Positions 25,003 to 33,457 of a DNA stretch of 64,000 nucleotides are shown here, one piece after another. The notes beneath the pieces were generated by a model. It saw only the letters and a list, made by a program, of their open reading frames with translations. It did not search any database and was not told the DNA's origin. This DNA comes from an uncultured bacterium (GTDB lineage: Bacteria; Verrucomicrobiota; Lentisphaeria; Victivallales; UBA1829), in contig URNX01000014.1 of assembly GCA_900549415.1 (NCBI GenBank), positions 5,586 through 69,585 on the forward strand. Reading direction: 5' to 3'. The position numbers were made by a program, and so were the translations under genes. How positions within the stretch are numbered: position 1 is the first letter of the stretch; each line of letters begins with the position of its first letter.

Positions 25003-25625
25003 TGATGTATTGCAAAGCGGCAGGTTACATCGCCGGAACGGAAAACCGGCTTGATGCGGCGGTTCTGAAAAAAATCCGCCGCGAATTCGGAATGTCGATC
25101 CGTTCCCCGCGTTTCAACCAGGTTCTCTTCGGCGCGCTCGGCGACCTTTTCGCGCGCTCCGGCCTGGACAAAGACTCTTTTGACAAATCCGCCGGACTGA
25201 TCGTCGGAAGCCGTCTCGGCCCCGTCGGCATGGTCTCCGCGTTCCAGGATGAAATTCTCGATTATCCGGAAGATCAGGTAATGGCGGGAACCTTTGCCAA
25301 TTCCGTCCACAACGCCCCCGCCGGAGCGGTGACGGTTCTTCTGGATGTCCGCGGCCCCGCATTCAGCGTCATGGGATTCGAAGACATGCTGGAGCAATCC
25401 CTCAATCTCGCCGAACTGAATCTGAACGCCGGAACATGCCCGGAGATTCTGGTGATGTTCGGAGAAGAAAGCTCGATTATCGGCGATGCGGTCAAGGAGG
25501 TTTACGCTCCGTTCGACAAAGAATCCGCCGCGGCGTTCCTTCTCACTGCAGATCCGCAGTATCCGGAGTTCCGCACCGAAGGCATTTCCGATTACCACAC
25601 ACTTTTCACAACCAACATCCGCTGA
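25002..25625 (+). CDS. Ketosynthase-like protein lacking the active-site cysteine
   Basis: A protein of about 207 residues resembling only the N-terminal half of a ketosynthase. The segment AGTFANSVHNAPAGAVTVLLDVRGPAFSVMGFED aligns with the ketosynthase block that normally ends in GPAxTVxxACSS; the catalytic Cys is replaced and no C-terminal His motifs are present. It resembles the beta-ketoacyl-synthase-like small proteins of aryl-polyene clusters, perhaps a chain-length or scaffold partner of ketosynthase 3. AGGAGG at 24991-24996 supports a start at 25002 or 25005. It is the last gene before the terminator. Confidence 0.8.
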   Translation: MMYCKAAGYIAGTENRLDAAVLKKIRREFGMSIRSPRFNQVLFGALGDLFARSGLDKDSFDKSAGLIVGSRLGPVGMVSAFQDEILDYPEDQVMAGTFANSVHNAPAGAVTVLLDVRGPAFSVMGFEDMLEQSLNLAELNLNAGTCPEILVMFGEESSIIGDAVKEVYAPFDKESAAAFLLTADPQYPEFRTEGISDYHTLFTTNIR

Positions 25626-25632
25626 CATGTGA

Positions 25633-25670
25633 AGCCCCCGGCGGTCTCTCGGACTCCCGGGGGCTTTTCT
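25633..25670 (+). terminator. Rho-independent terminator of the aryl-polyene operon
   Basis: AGCCCCCGG (25633-25641) pairs perfectly with CCGGGGGCT (25657-25665), followed by TTTCT. It begins 8 bases after the last stop of the cluster. On the opposite strand the hairpin lacks a good T-run. Confidence 0.85.
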
Positions 25671-25693
25671 CTCTGAAAAATCAAGTTTTCTCC

Positions 25694-25882
25694 TCACTCG
25701 CGGATGATCTGTCCGTTGTCCTCTGCCTCCTCGTTATCAGGAAGTAAACGCTCCACCACTCCCTGTTCCATGAAAAGATGCCGTTCCAGACAATAACCAT
25801 GAGCAATTTTAACGACGACTCCGGGCAGAATCATGAATACCATGGAGAATCCGCTCCGCCACGTGCCGCGCAGAACCGCCAT
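25694..25882 (-). CDS. Possible small protein (62 aa), uncertain
   Basis: A short reading frame after the Gfo/Idh gene and on the same strand. The product has one hydrophobic stretch (FSMVFMILPGVVVKIAH) and an acidic tail (LLPDNEEAEDNG). Codon use resembles the neighbours, but no convincing SD precedes the ATG at 25882 and I recognise no family. The rest of the 335-base gap (25626-25960) contains only the terminator above. Confidence 0.35.
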   Translation of the reverse strand: MAVLRGTWRSGFSMVFMILPGVVVKIAHGYCLERHLFMEQGVVERLLPDNEEAEDNGQIIRE

Positions 25883-25960
25883 TTTCTGTTCGTGCGGACT
25901 TCTTCCGGCTGCACAGGTATTGTTCCCGATCCAGCTGGCATTGTTTCCGGGTGCGCCTGA

Positions 25961-27004
25961 TCAGATATGACCGTTCCGGATCATTTCCGTAACCCGGACA
26001 ACCTCAAACGCCTCTTCCGGCTTCACCGGATACGGTGCGCCCTCCGCCAAAGTCCGATAGACGACCTTGTAGAAATCATCCACTGTAAGCCCCGACGCGG
26101 GGGCAACCGTCCGGGTCTCTTCAATCCAGACGATCGGTTTGTTTGCACCGAAAACGCCCTCGTTCGGAGGAGTCGCATCGGAAGCGGGCTCCGCGGGTTC
26201 CGTCTTTTCCGTATCAACATATTTGAGCTGAATCTCTTTTTCATCCTGCGAAATCAGCGTCCCGCGCGTTCCGTAAACCGCATAGACCGGGGCGGGAATC
26301 GCAACGCCGCCGGAGACTTCGATATCCACGACAATTTTATTTGTGCCGCGCAGAACCGCTTTGAAATGATCCTCGGCGTCTCCCATTGCGGCAACAAGAC
26401 GCAGGTCGCTCCAGACCGATTCCAGAGGAGCGTTGATGAACTGAAGCGCATGGTCAATCAGATGCGGGCCCCAGTTGTTGAGCTGTCCGCCGGCGCACGA
26501 TTTCAGTGCCTGCCAGTCGGCGCGGCGCTGATAATTGTGACGGCAGAGTTTGATTTCATAGATATCGCCCAGAATTCCTTCCCGGATAATCTCCTGCACC
26601 TGCTGGAAACAGGCTTCGAATCTGCGGTTCTGGCGGCAGAACATCTTTCCCGGATGACGGTCGGAAACCTCTTTCAGCTTCATCGCTTCGGCATAGGAAA
26701 TCGCGATCGGCTTTTCCGCGATGAGATGTTTTCCGGCTTCCAGAACCTGAATGTCGAACTTCACATGGTCGCGCGAACGAACCGCGACGGCGACGAGTTC
26801 AATCTCCGGGTCGGCCAGCATCTCCTCCGGAGAAGAGTAGGCTTTGCAGGCGGGATACTTTTTCTGCATCTGAGCCATGCGTTCAGGCAGAATGTCATAG
26901 CATCCTGCGATTTCATAACATCCGGAACAGCGGTCTATTTCATGCGTGTGCATTCCCCAGCCCGCGCGCCCAAGTCCCCAGATTGCAACTTTGATCTTTT
27001 TCAT
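25961..27004 (-). CDS. Gfo/Idh/MocA-family oxidoreductase
   Basis: A 347-residue NAD(P)-dependent sugar dehydrogenase. The Rossmann loop GLGRAG is at residues 10-15, AEKPIAIS provides the family's catalytic lysine in EKP, and LNNWGPHLIDHALQFI is the conserved substrate-side motif with the active histidine. It is the last main gene of the minus-strand glycan operon, six bases after the TIM-barrel isomerase gene. Such pairs commonly convert sugars or inositols released by glycosidases. The exact sugar cannot be read from sequence, but adjacent rhamnosidase and mannosidase genes suggest a deoxyhexose or mannose derivative. Confidence 0.93.
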   Translation of the reverse strand: MKKIKVAIWGLGRAGWGMHTHEIDRCSGCYEIAGCYDILPERMAQMQKKYPACKAYSSPEEMLADPEIELVAVAVRSRDHVKFDIQVLEAGKHLIAEKPIAISYAEAMKLKEVSDRHPGKMFCRQNRRFEACFQQVQEIIREGILGDIYEIKLCRHNYQRRADWQALKSCAGGQLNNWGPHLIDHALQFINAPLESVWSDLRLVAAMGDAEDHFKAVLRGTNKIVVDIEVSGGVAIPAPVYAVYGTRGTLISQDEKEIQLKYVDTEKTEPAEPASDATPPNEGVFGANKPIVWIEETRTVAPASGLTVDDFYKVVYRTLAEGAPYPVKPEEAFEVVRVTEMIRNGHI

Positions 27005-27010
27005 TTTCTG

Positions 27011-27772
27011 TTACTCCATAATTGCTTTCAGCTCTGTGATGCTGATTTTCAGATCTTCCAGAGGTTCCCGCAGATGCGTGTCGTGCTCAACGAAAACCCA
27101 TTTCCTATAGTTTTTCTCTTTCAGGAGCCGTGCGGTTCCCTGCCAGTCGATCATCCCCGGACGGTTGCCGCCGCCGAGTTCGCAGAAGCGCAGACGCTCC
27201 CACCAGCGGTCGAGACCAATCGATTCATCCTTGACAAAAACATCTTTGAAATGAATCGCAGCAAGACGGTCGAAGTACCGTCCGGCGGTTGCGCAGACGT
27301 CTCCGCCGGCAGCGGCAAGATGCCCGATATCCAGAAGCAGCTTTGCCTCCGGAACCTCTTTCAGGAAGAAATCCAGTTCCTCCTGATTCTCGATCCGTGA
27401 ACCGAGATGATTGTGCAGAGCCGCGGAAATTCCGTATTTTGCACACGCCCGGCAGAAGTTGCGGGAACGGCGGATGAAGGTATCCATCTCCACATCGCGC
27501 CCGCAGTCGCCGGGAGTAAGCCAGATGTAATCTTTCCCGAACGCGCAGCTCCATTCCATGTTCTGTTCCAGACGCGGACCGCGGCAGGTTGCAAAATCCA
27601 TGCCGGCGCAGTGAAACGTCACCGCACGGTTTACGGCCTCACAGGTATCGGCGGCTTCCAGCCGCTCAATCCCGCTGTACCCCAGCTGTTTGAGATTTGC
27701 AAGACGTTCTTCAAGATCGAAGAGTCCGCCCTCATAAACGTTCATGCCGTAATCGGCTATTCCGTATTTCAT
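27011..27772 (-). CDS. Sugar phosphate isomerase/epimerase-like TIM-barrel protein
   Basis: A 253-residue protein of the xylose-isomerase-like TIM-barrel family (AP endonuclease 2 fold). Visible features are KQLGYSGIERLEA on an early strand, ALHNHLG, LLLDIGHLAAAGGD (a metal-ligand Asp/His pair) and AAIHFKDVFVKDE, then a GMIDW segment and a VEHDTHL strand with metal-binding residues. It probably isomerises or epimerises a keto-sugar together with the adjacent Gfo/Idh dehydrogenase. The gene lies 21 bases after the mannosidase gene in the same operon. Confidence 0.9.
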   Translation of the reverse strand: MKYGIADYGMNVYEGGLFDLEERLANLKQLGYSGIERLEAADTCEAVNRAVTFHCAGMDFATCRGPRLEQNMEWSCAFGKDYIWLTPGDCGRDVEMDTFIRRSRNFCRACAKYGISAALHNHLGSRIENQEELDFFLKEVPEAKLLLDIGHLAAAGGDVCATAGRYFDRLAAIHFKDVFVKDESIGLDRWWERLRFCELGGGNRPGMIDWQGTARLLKEKNYRKWVFVEHDTHLREPLEDLKISITELKAIME

Positions 27773-27793
27773 TTCAGTTCTCCCTATGTCTGA

Positions 27794-30235
27794 TTATCCT
27801 TGATAAGACCTGCGCAAATCATGGATCTCCAGTCTGCGTTCAAGTTCCTCTTTGTTCAAATCTACGGCAAAAGTCAGCACGCGCGGACTTCCCGGAAGAA
27901 GTGTGAAGCTGTTGTCGCTGAAAACGGCAGGCAGATCCTTTAGTTCCGCAAACACGAAGAACGCGGGGAAATCCGACTCCAGCGTCAGATGCCAGAGCTC
28001 CTCTTTCCGTTCCAGCACATGCCGGATTCCGGCTTCACGCAGATTGCAGTGTTTGTATTCCGTAAAGAAGAAATCGTTGTAATGCGTGTACTCCGTTGTT
28101 CCGTCCGTCAGTTTGAGTTCGAGATAAGCGAAAACCTCTTCCGGCTTCTCCGCGATCTCTGCGATATCGAGTTTCCGCACCGTTGCGGCTTCCTGCGCTT
28201 TGAGATTCACCGGAAATTCAAACCTCTTCAGAACCGTTCCGCTGAAATCCATGATGCGGAGAACAAGCGAACCGGAAAGCGGACGCGGCACATCGCTTGA
28301 AACGCTCACTTCCAGATGCTTCTCCTTATCCGGAACGCACACGGCGATCACCGGAGCGAAGAAACGTTTCGCATGGTAGTGCAGCTGCTTCCAGTTTCCG
28401 TAGTAATCAATGCCCGACCATGAAGCGACCGGCCAATTGTCATTGAGCTGCCAGTAGAGAGCGCCCATGCAAACCGGTTTGCGGCTCCGCCAGAACTCGA
28501 CGCCGGTCTTGATTGCCAGCGCCTGCTGAACCTGGCTCAGATAGACCGTGTTCTCAAAATCCGACGGCATCCGGAAATAGTGCGCGAACATGGTGAGAAT
28601 CTTCGCATCCGCTCCGAGACGGCGCTGGTGATGTTCCATCACCGGAGAGGTCATGTTCAGGTCTTTTCCTTCCGTAAAACGCCGGATGGCGTTCATGGAG
28701 GCGAGCGCCTGGAACCCGAATTCCGAACAGAAGCGCGGAACAATATCGTAATAAGCGGAGAACGGTTTGCAGCCGGACCAGATTTCCCAGCTGTGCGTAT
28801 CGCCATGAAACAGTGAAAAATCATAATCCAGCGGTCCGCCGCAAGGCGATGACATCCAGAACTGACGCGTCGGATCGTTTTCCAGAACAGCGGTTTCAAT
28901 CACATAGTTGAGACGTTCATAGTTGCCGACGTCGCGCAGGCGGTGTTCCGGAGCCCCCCAGCGCAGACCGAGTGCAACCTCATTGTCGCCGCACCAGAAC
29001 GCTATGCTCGCATGGTCGCGCAGGCGCTTCACCTGATATTCCAGTTCCGCCTTGACCAGTTCCAGAAATTCGCGCGAACTTGGATATTGCGAACAGGAAA
29101 ACATGCAGTCCTGCCAGATCAGAATTCCCAGTTCATCGCAGAGTTCATAGAATTCCTCGTTCTCGTAAAGACCGCCGCCCCATGCACGGAGCATGTTCAT
29201 ATTGGCGTCCCGAGCGGCGCCAATCAGCTTCCGGTAGTTTTCCCGCGTGTAATTCCGCGGCAGACAGTCCATCGGAATCCAGTTTGCCCCCTTGCAGAAG
29301 ATATCCGTGCCGTTGACCCGGACTTTCATGCAGACTCCGGTCTCATCAGGTTCCGTAACCAGCTCCATCGTGCGCAAACCGATCTTCTTTTCAACAGTCT
29401 CGTCGCGGGTGGAAACTTTCAGAGTGTAAAGATTCTGTTCTCCGTATCCAACCGGATTCCAGAGTGCCGGATGCGCAACGTCAAAAGAGATGCCGACTGT
29501 ATTTTTCCCCTTCTGAACGGAGATCTGCCGCTTCTGTGCTTCCCCGTTGAAGACGAATTCCACATCTGTCTCCCCCTCCTCCGCCGCAAGAAGCTCCGCC
29601 GTAACGTCTACAGTGCAGCGGTCCGTCCGGTGCGTTTGCGCAGTATAGACGTATTCAATCCGGATATTTTCGACGCCTTCCAGGTAGATGTTTCCGTAAA
29701 GTCCGCTTCCGACAAGCGTAATTCCCCAGTCCCAGCCGCCGTGACACTGCACTTTGCGGATCAGGTTCATGTGCGGGACGCTGTTCATGAACTTCAGGGT
29801 AACTAGTTCAAACGGCTGCTTGCGGCTCTCTTCCTGCGCCCGGCGGGAAGGAGATTTTATCAGAACCTCAATCCGGTTCAATCCGGGTTTCAGAAACTTT
29901 CTGACATCGGCGCGGAAGCGGGTGAACATATTTTCCGACCGTCCAGCGAATTCGCCGTTGATCCGGACTTCGCCGAACGTATCAATCGAGTCGATATTCA
30001 GGAATATGACTTTGGATGCAAGAAATTCCGGTTTCAGTTCAAACTCTTTTGCAAAAATCCAGTCGCACTCATGAACCCACTGAACGGCATTTTCGTTCAG
30101 CCCGATACAGGGATCCGGAATCAGCCCGGAATCCAGAAGAGCGGAATAGTTGTCGCCCGGCAGTTGAACCGGAATCTCCGGAATACCCTTCCGGCCGCAG
30201 GATAAACGCCACTCGGATGCAAGGTCAAATCTCAT
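27794..30235 (-). CDS. Beta-mannosidase, glycoside hydrolase family 2
   Basis: An 813-residue GH2 enzyme without a signal peptide, so probably cytoplasmic. N-terminal sugar-binding domain, immunoglobulin-like domain and TIM barrel can be followed in order. The barrel shows MNMLRAWGGGLYE, the acid/base E419 in CGDNEVALG (the beta-mannosidase variant of the GH2 motif) and the nucleophile E505 in CSEFGF. I use the ATG at 30235, which has AAAGGAG upstream, rather than an in-frame start inside the preceding gene. It would remove terminal beta-mannose from glycans, working with the rhamnosidase whose stop lies 4 bases upstream. Confidence 0.93.
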   Translation of the reverse strand: MRFDLASEWRLSCGRKGIPEIPVQLPGDNYSALLDSGLIPDPCIGLNENAVQWVHECDWIFAKEFELKPEFLASKVIFLNIDSIDTFGEVRINGEFAGRSENMFTRFRADVRKFLKPGLNRIEVLIKSPSRRAQEESRKQPFELVTLKFMNSVPHMNLIRKVQCHGGWDWGITLVGSGLYGNIYLEGVENIRIEYVYTAQTHRTDRCTVDVTAELLAAEEGETDVEFVFNGEAQKRQISVQKGKNTVGISFDVAHPALWNPVGYGEQNLYTLKVSTRDETVEKKIGLRTMELVTEPDETGVCMKVRVNGTDIFCKGANWIPMDCLPRNYTRENYRKLIGAARDANMNMLRAWGGGLYENEEFYELCDELGILIWQDCMFSCSQYPSSREFLELVKAELEYQVKRLRDHASIAFWCGDNEVALGLRWGAPEHRLRDVGNYERLNYVIETAVLENDPTRQFWMSSPCGGPLDYDFSLFHGDTHSWEIWSGCKPFSAYYDIVPRFCSEFGFQALASMNAIRRFTEGKDLNMTSPVMEHHQRRLGADAKILTMFAHYFRMPSDFENTVYLSQVQQALAIKTGVEFWRSRKPVCMGALYWQLNDNWPVASWSGIDYYGNWKQLHYHAKRFFAPVIAVCVPDKEKHLEVSVSSDVPRPLSGSLVLRIMDFSGTVLKRFEFPVNLKAQEAATVRKLDIAEIAEKPEEVFAYLELKLTDGTTEYTHYNDFFFTEYKHCNLREAGIRHVLERKEELWHLTLESDFPAFFVFAELKDLPAVFSDNSFTLLPGSPRVLTFAVDLNKEELERRLEIHDLRRSYQG

Positions 30236-30239
30236 CCGT

Positions 30240-32483
30240 TTATTCTCCTTTTGAAATGATGAATGTATATGAACCTTCCGCGACCGGATGTTTCTCCGCA
30301 CCCGGAAGAATCACATCTGCGGAACAGCCCGCGGGAATGGAAACCTCAAGTTCCACTTTGTCTCCGTTCCGTTTCCACTCGGAACGAATCTCCCCGAACG
30401 GGGATTTATGACTTGCTTTCACCCAGTCAAGCGCTTCGGGGAAGCGCGGATGAATGATGACATGACGGAATCCCGGAGCTTCCGGATCCGGCGCAATGCC
30501 GCCCCAGTACTGATAGAAGAATGCACTGAAATCTCCGAACGAAGGATGATTCAGCGACTCCGTTCCGTCCCACTGTTCCCACAACGTCGTTTCGCCGTTC
30601 GCGACCCGGCAGGCATACCCGGGAAATTCCGGCTGACAGAGCATTTTCATTGCGTAATCCGCATAACCGTATTCCGCGAGCATCCGGAGAACATATTTTG
30701 AACCGGGCATTCCGAAATCAATCTTGAAATCATTGTTCTTGACCGTTTCCGCAAGCGCTCTCGCCGCAGATGCGCGGTTTTCTTCCTCAACAAGTCCGTA
30801 ATACAGCGGACACGCCTGCGCGACCTGACAGCCGTTTGCATAGACTCCGTTCCCTTTGTGGAAACGGGCGTTGAACGCCGTACGGATCTTCTCCGCCAAA
30901 CTCATGTAATACGACACATCATCTTCATAGCCAAGAAGATGCGAGACTTTTACGAAGAGTTCGCAATCGGCATAATATACCGCAGTGCAGAGAAGCGCGC
31001 GCGGCGCCATCTCCGGCGAATCCTTCTGCCGCCAGGGGTGTACATGTTCGCGCTTCGGATGGCACCAGTCGCCAAGTCCGAAATCAAGAATGTATCCTTC
31101 CGCTCGGCTCGCACAGTACGCCAGATAACGCTTTGCTGTCTCATAATTTTCTTTCAGCGGCGTCAGATTCCCCGTGTAGAAATAAATATACCACGGGACA
31201 AACAGGCATGCGCTCTCCCATAAGGGGCCGCTCTCCCAGGTGAAGTTGTCCACCGGAAGAGGCGGAATCACTCCGTGTATGCAGCCGTTCGGTCTCTGGT
31301 CATCCTGAAAACAGCGGAGCCACTGAGCGTAATTTTCCGCCGCGCTGTAGTTGTAAAGTCCCGCTTCGCCGATCCAGAAAGCGTCTCCGCTCCATCCGCA
31401 CTTTTCCCGATGCGGACAGTCCGTCGGAATCCCGACGAAGTTGCTGATGAACGACCGGCGGAAACAGTGCTGCAGCCGGTTCAGCACCGGTTCGGAACAC
31501 TCAAAGGAACCGGCGGATTCAAACGCCGAGTGAACAACGCATCCTTCCACATGCTTCAGCGTCACTGTTTCCGGCATGCTGATCTTAACGTACTGGAAGC
31601 CGTGATAGTTGAAACGCGGCGCCCAGACTTCATCGCCGTTTCCGCGCAGAATGTAATGATCTGTCTGAAATTCCCCTTTGGTGAAAATCGCGATTCGTTC
31701 CTGATCAACATCTCCGTTCTCCGCCAGACGCTCTCCGTAATGCAGAACGACTTCCGCTCCGCGGGCTCCGCTGACGGTAATTTTCACCCAGCCGGCAAAG
31801 TTCTGACCGAAATCACAGACAGTGTCTCCTGTACCTTTCAGAGTCCATGATTTTTTCACCGGAAGAATCTGCATGACCTTGCATGGCGGCATGGTCTGCT
31901 CTTCCAGCTCACCTCCGGGTCCGGCGACAATGCCGCAGTTCAGCCAGCCGCAGTCGTCGTATTCCGGCGTGAGCCAGCCGTCCAGTTCCAAACGTGCGTC
32001 GTAAGTCTCTCCGTTGCGGACTCCGCCGGAAACCAGCGGGCCCGATGACGTGACCTTCCACGAAGAATCTGTCCAGAGATACGGTTTTCCGTCCAGCTCC
32101 AGCTGGAGCAGCATCCGCGGATAATTCGGGAACATGAATTGCGGAGCGTTGTACCATCCGTTGCCGAGAACCGCACCGATAACGTTTTTCCCCGGATGCA
32201 GCAGCTTCGTTACATCATAGACAACGTATCTGAGACGCTTGGTGTAATTTGTCACCGCCGGATCCAGCACGTGGTCGCCGACTTTTTTCCCGTTGAGATA
32301 CAATTCATAGAACCCGACTCCGCAGATGAGGATGCGGGCGTTTCCGGATTTTTCCGGAAGCGTGAACACCCGGCGGAAATACGGAGCCGCGCGCAACTCG
32401 CACTCCTGGATCAGGAGATGCGCATTCGGCAGGCTGACCCACTGAGCCCGCCAGTCCGGATTTTCTTTTCCGTATGCAGTCAT
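30240..32483 (-). CDS. Alpha-L-rhamnosidase, glycoside hydrolase family 78
   Basis: A 747-residue GH78 enzyme without an obvious signal peptide. The N-terminal beta-sandwich begins WRAQWVS and contains GVGFYELYLNGKKVGDHVLDPAVTNY, a GH78 hallmark. The (alpha/alpha)6 catalytic domain carries PTDCPHREKCGWSGDA with the acidic residue near E360, and later the WEQWDG motif before a C-terminal beta domain. It would release terminal alpha-L-rhamnose. Position between carbohydrate-binding-like and mannosidase genes implies a rhamnose-containing heteroglycan as substrate. Confidence 0.93.
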   Translation of the reverse strand: MTAYGKENPDWRAQWVSLPNAHLLIQECELRAAPYFRRVFTLPEKSGNARILICGVGFYELYLNGKKVGDHVLDPAVTNYTKRLRYVVYDVTKLLHPGKNVIGAVLGNGWYNAPQFMFPNYPRMLLQLELDGKPYLWTDSSWKVTSSGPLVSGGVRNGETYDARLELDGWLTPEYDDCGWLNCGIVAGPGGELEEQTMPPCKVMQILPVKKSWTLKGTGDTVCDFGQNFAGWVKITVSGARGAEVVLHYGERLAENGDVDQERIAIFTKGEFQTDHYILRGNGDEVWAPRFNYHGFQYVKISMPETVTLKHVEGCVVHSAFESAGSFECSEPVLNRLQHCFRRSFISNFVGIPTDCPHREKCGWSGDAFWIGEAGLYNYSAAENYAQWLRCFQDDQRPNGCIHGVIPPLPVDNFTWESGPLWESACLFVPWYIYFYTGNLTPLKENYETAKRYLAYCASRAEGYILDFGLGDWCHPKREHVHPWRQKDSPEMAPRALLCTAVYYADCELFVKVSHLLGYEDDVSYYMSLAEKIRTAFNARFHKGNGVYANGCQVAQACPLYYGLVEEENRASAARALAETVKNNDFKIDFGMPGSKYVLRMLAEYGYADYAMKMLCQPEFPGYACRVANGETTLWEQWDGTESLNHPSFGDFSAFFYQYWGGIAPDPEAPGFRHVIIHPRFPEALDWVKASHKSPFGEIRSEWKRNGDKVELEVSIPAGCSADVILPGAEKHPVAEGSYTFIISKGE

Positions 32484-32497
32484 TTCAAAACACCCTT

Positions 32498-33433
32498 TTA
32501 TTTCACTTCAAGAATCCGGTAATCCACATTGTCAAGCCAGATCTTGCCGCTTTCCTTCTCCGGAGTGAAGAACTGAAGTTTCAGAAGATGACATTTCAGG
32601 TCCGGAACCGCATCGTAGTTCTCGCCCGGCACGAATGTGAGCGTATATTCTTTCCACTCCTCATCAAGCGTAAAAGGTTTCGTCAGGAAAAGATGCTTGC
32701 CTTTATGAACGACGCCGATCCGCGGGATCGTGTTCATGATGACTGTGAGTTTATGCTTTCCGGTGCTCTTTGCCCAGAATTTCAGCTGCATCTTTTTCCC
32801 GGGAATCATCGGCAGATAATGGGTTGCAAGTTTATTTTCAACGCCCGGATTCCCGAACGCCAGTTCCAGACTCTTTTCTCCCGCGAAGAAATCCGGCGAC
32901 GGGACAATTTCCCCGATAACCGGCTTGCTGTTGTTCGAGTTCGTTTTCAGAAAGTCCGCTCCGGTTCCGTTTTCAAACTCGCCGTCGGGGAAAAGATTGC
33001 CGGCAAGCTCCTCTTCCGTAAGTTTTGCAACCTTGAAATCCTTTACTTCGACACGGGTTGCGCCCTCCGTCTGATCCAGATAAAGACGTCCGATAATCGG
33101 CGCATCATTCTGCGCGTAAAGATAAGTTGTCGCGAAACGGATTCCGGGCTTCACCGGAAAAAAGAGATAGCTTGCGGTTCCCTTCTGTGTCGTCAGGATT
33201 GCAATGCGGCAGGCGGAATCCGTGTTCACCTGAAACGAAAAGCGGTAAAACGCCCCCGCTTGCGGACGGATCGCAAAAACGAGAGCGTGTTTTTCCGGCT
33301 TGTTTCCCTGAATCTCGTATGCCGCCGCCCCTTTTTTCCGCCACGGCTCCTGAATGTTTTCCACTTTGAAATCCGATGCGGCAAGCGTTGCCGTAACCAG
33401 TGTGCCCAGCAGGGCGAATGCGAATCTGTTCAT
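32498..33433 (-). CDS. Secreted carbohydrate-binding-like protein (two beta-sandwich modules), function unknown
   Basis: A 311-residue exported protein with a signal peptide (residues 1-19, ending TATLAAS). The mature part reads as two similar beta-sandwich modules: the first around residues 20-150, the second around 165-311 with FPDGEFENG, a LELAFGNPG strand and EWKEYTLTF, ending in IWLDNVDYRILEVK. Such CBM4/CBM22-like modules bind polysaccharides. No catalytic domain is present. It lies between two glycosidases in the operon, so it may capture the substrate glycan at the cell surface. The exact CBM family is not certain. Confidence 0.75.
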   Translation of the reverse strand: MNRFAFALLGTLVTATLAASDFKVENIQEPWRKKGAAAYEIQGNKPEKHALVFAIRPQAGAFYRFSFQVNTDSACRIAILTTQKGTASYLFFPVKPGIRFATTYLYAQNDAPIIGRLYLDQTEGATRVEVKDFKVAKLTEEELAGNLFPDGEFENGTGADFLKTNSNNSKPVIGEIVPSPDFFAGEKSLELAFGNPGVENKLATHYLPMIPGKKMQLKFWAKSTGKHKLTVIMNTIPRIGVVHKGKHLFLTKPFTLDEEWKEYTLTFVPGENYDAVPDLKCHLLKLQFFTPEKESGKIWLDNVDYRILEVK

Positions 33434-33457
33434 TTTTTATCCTTTCAACAGTTGTTT

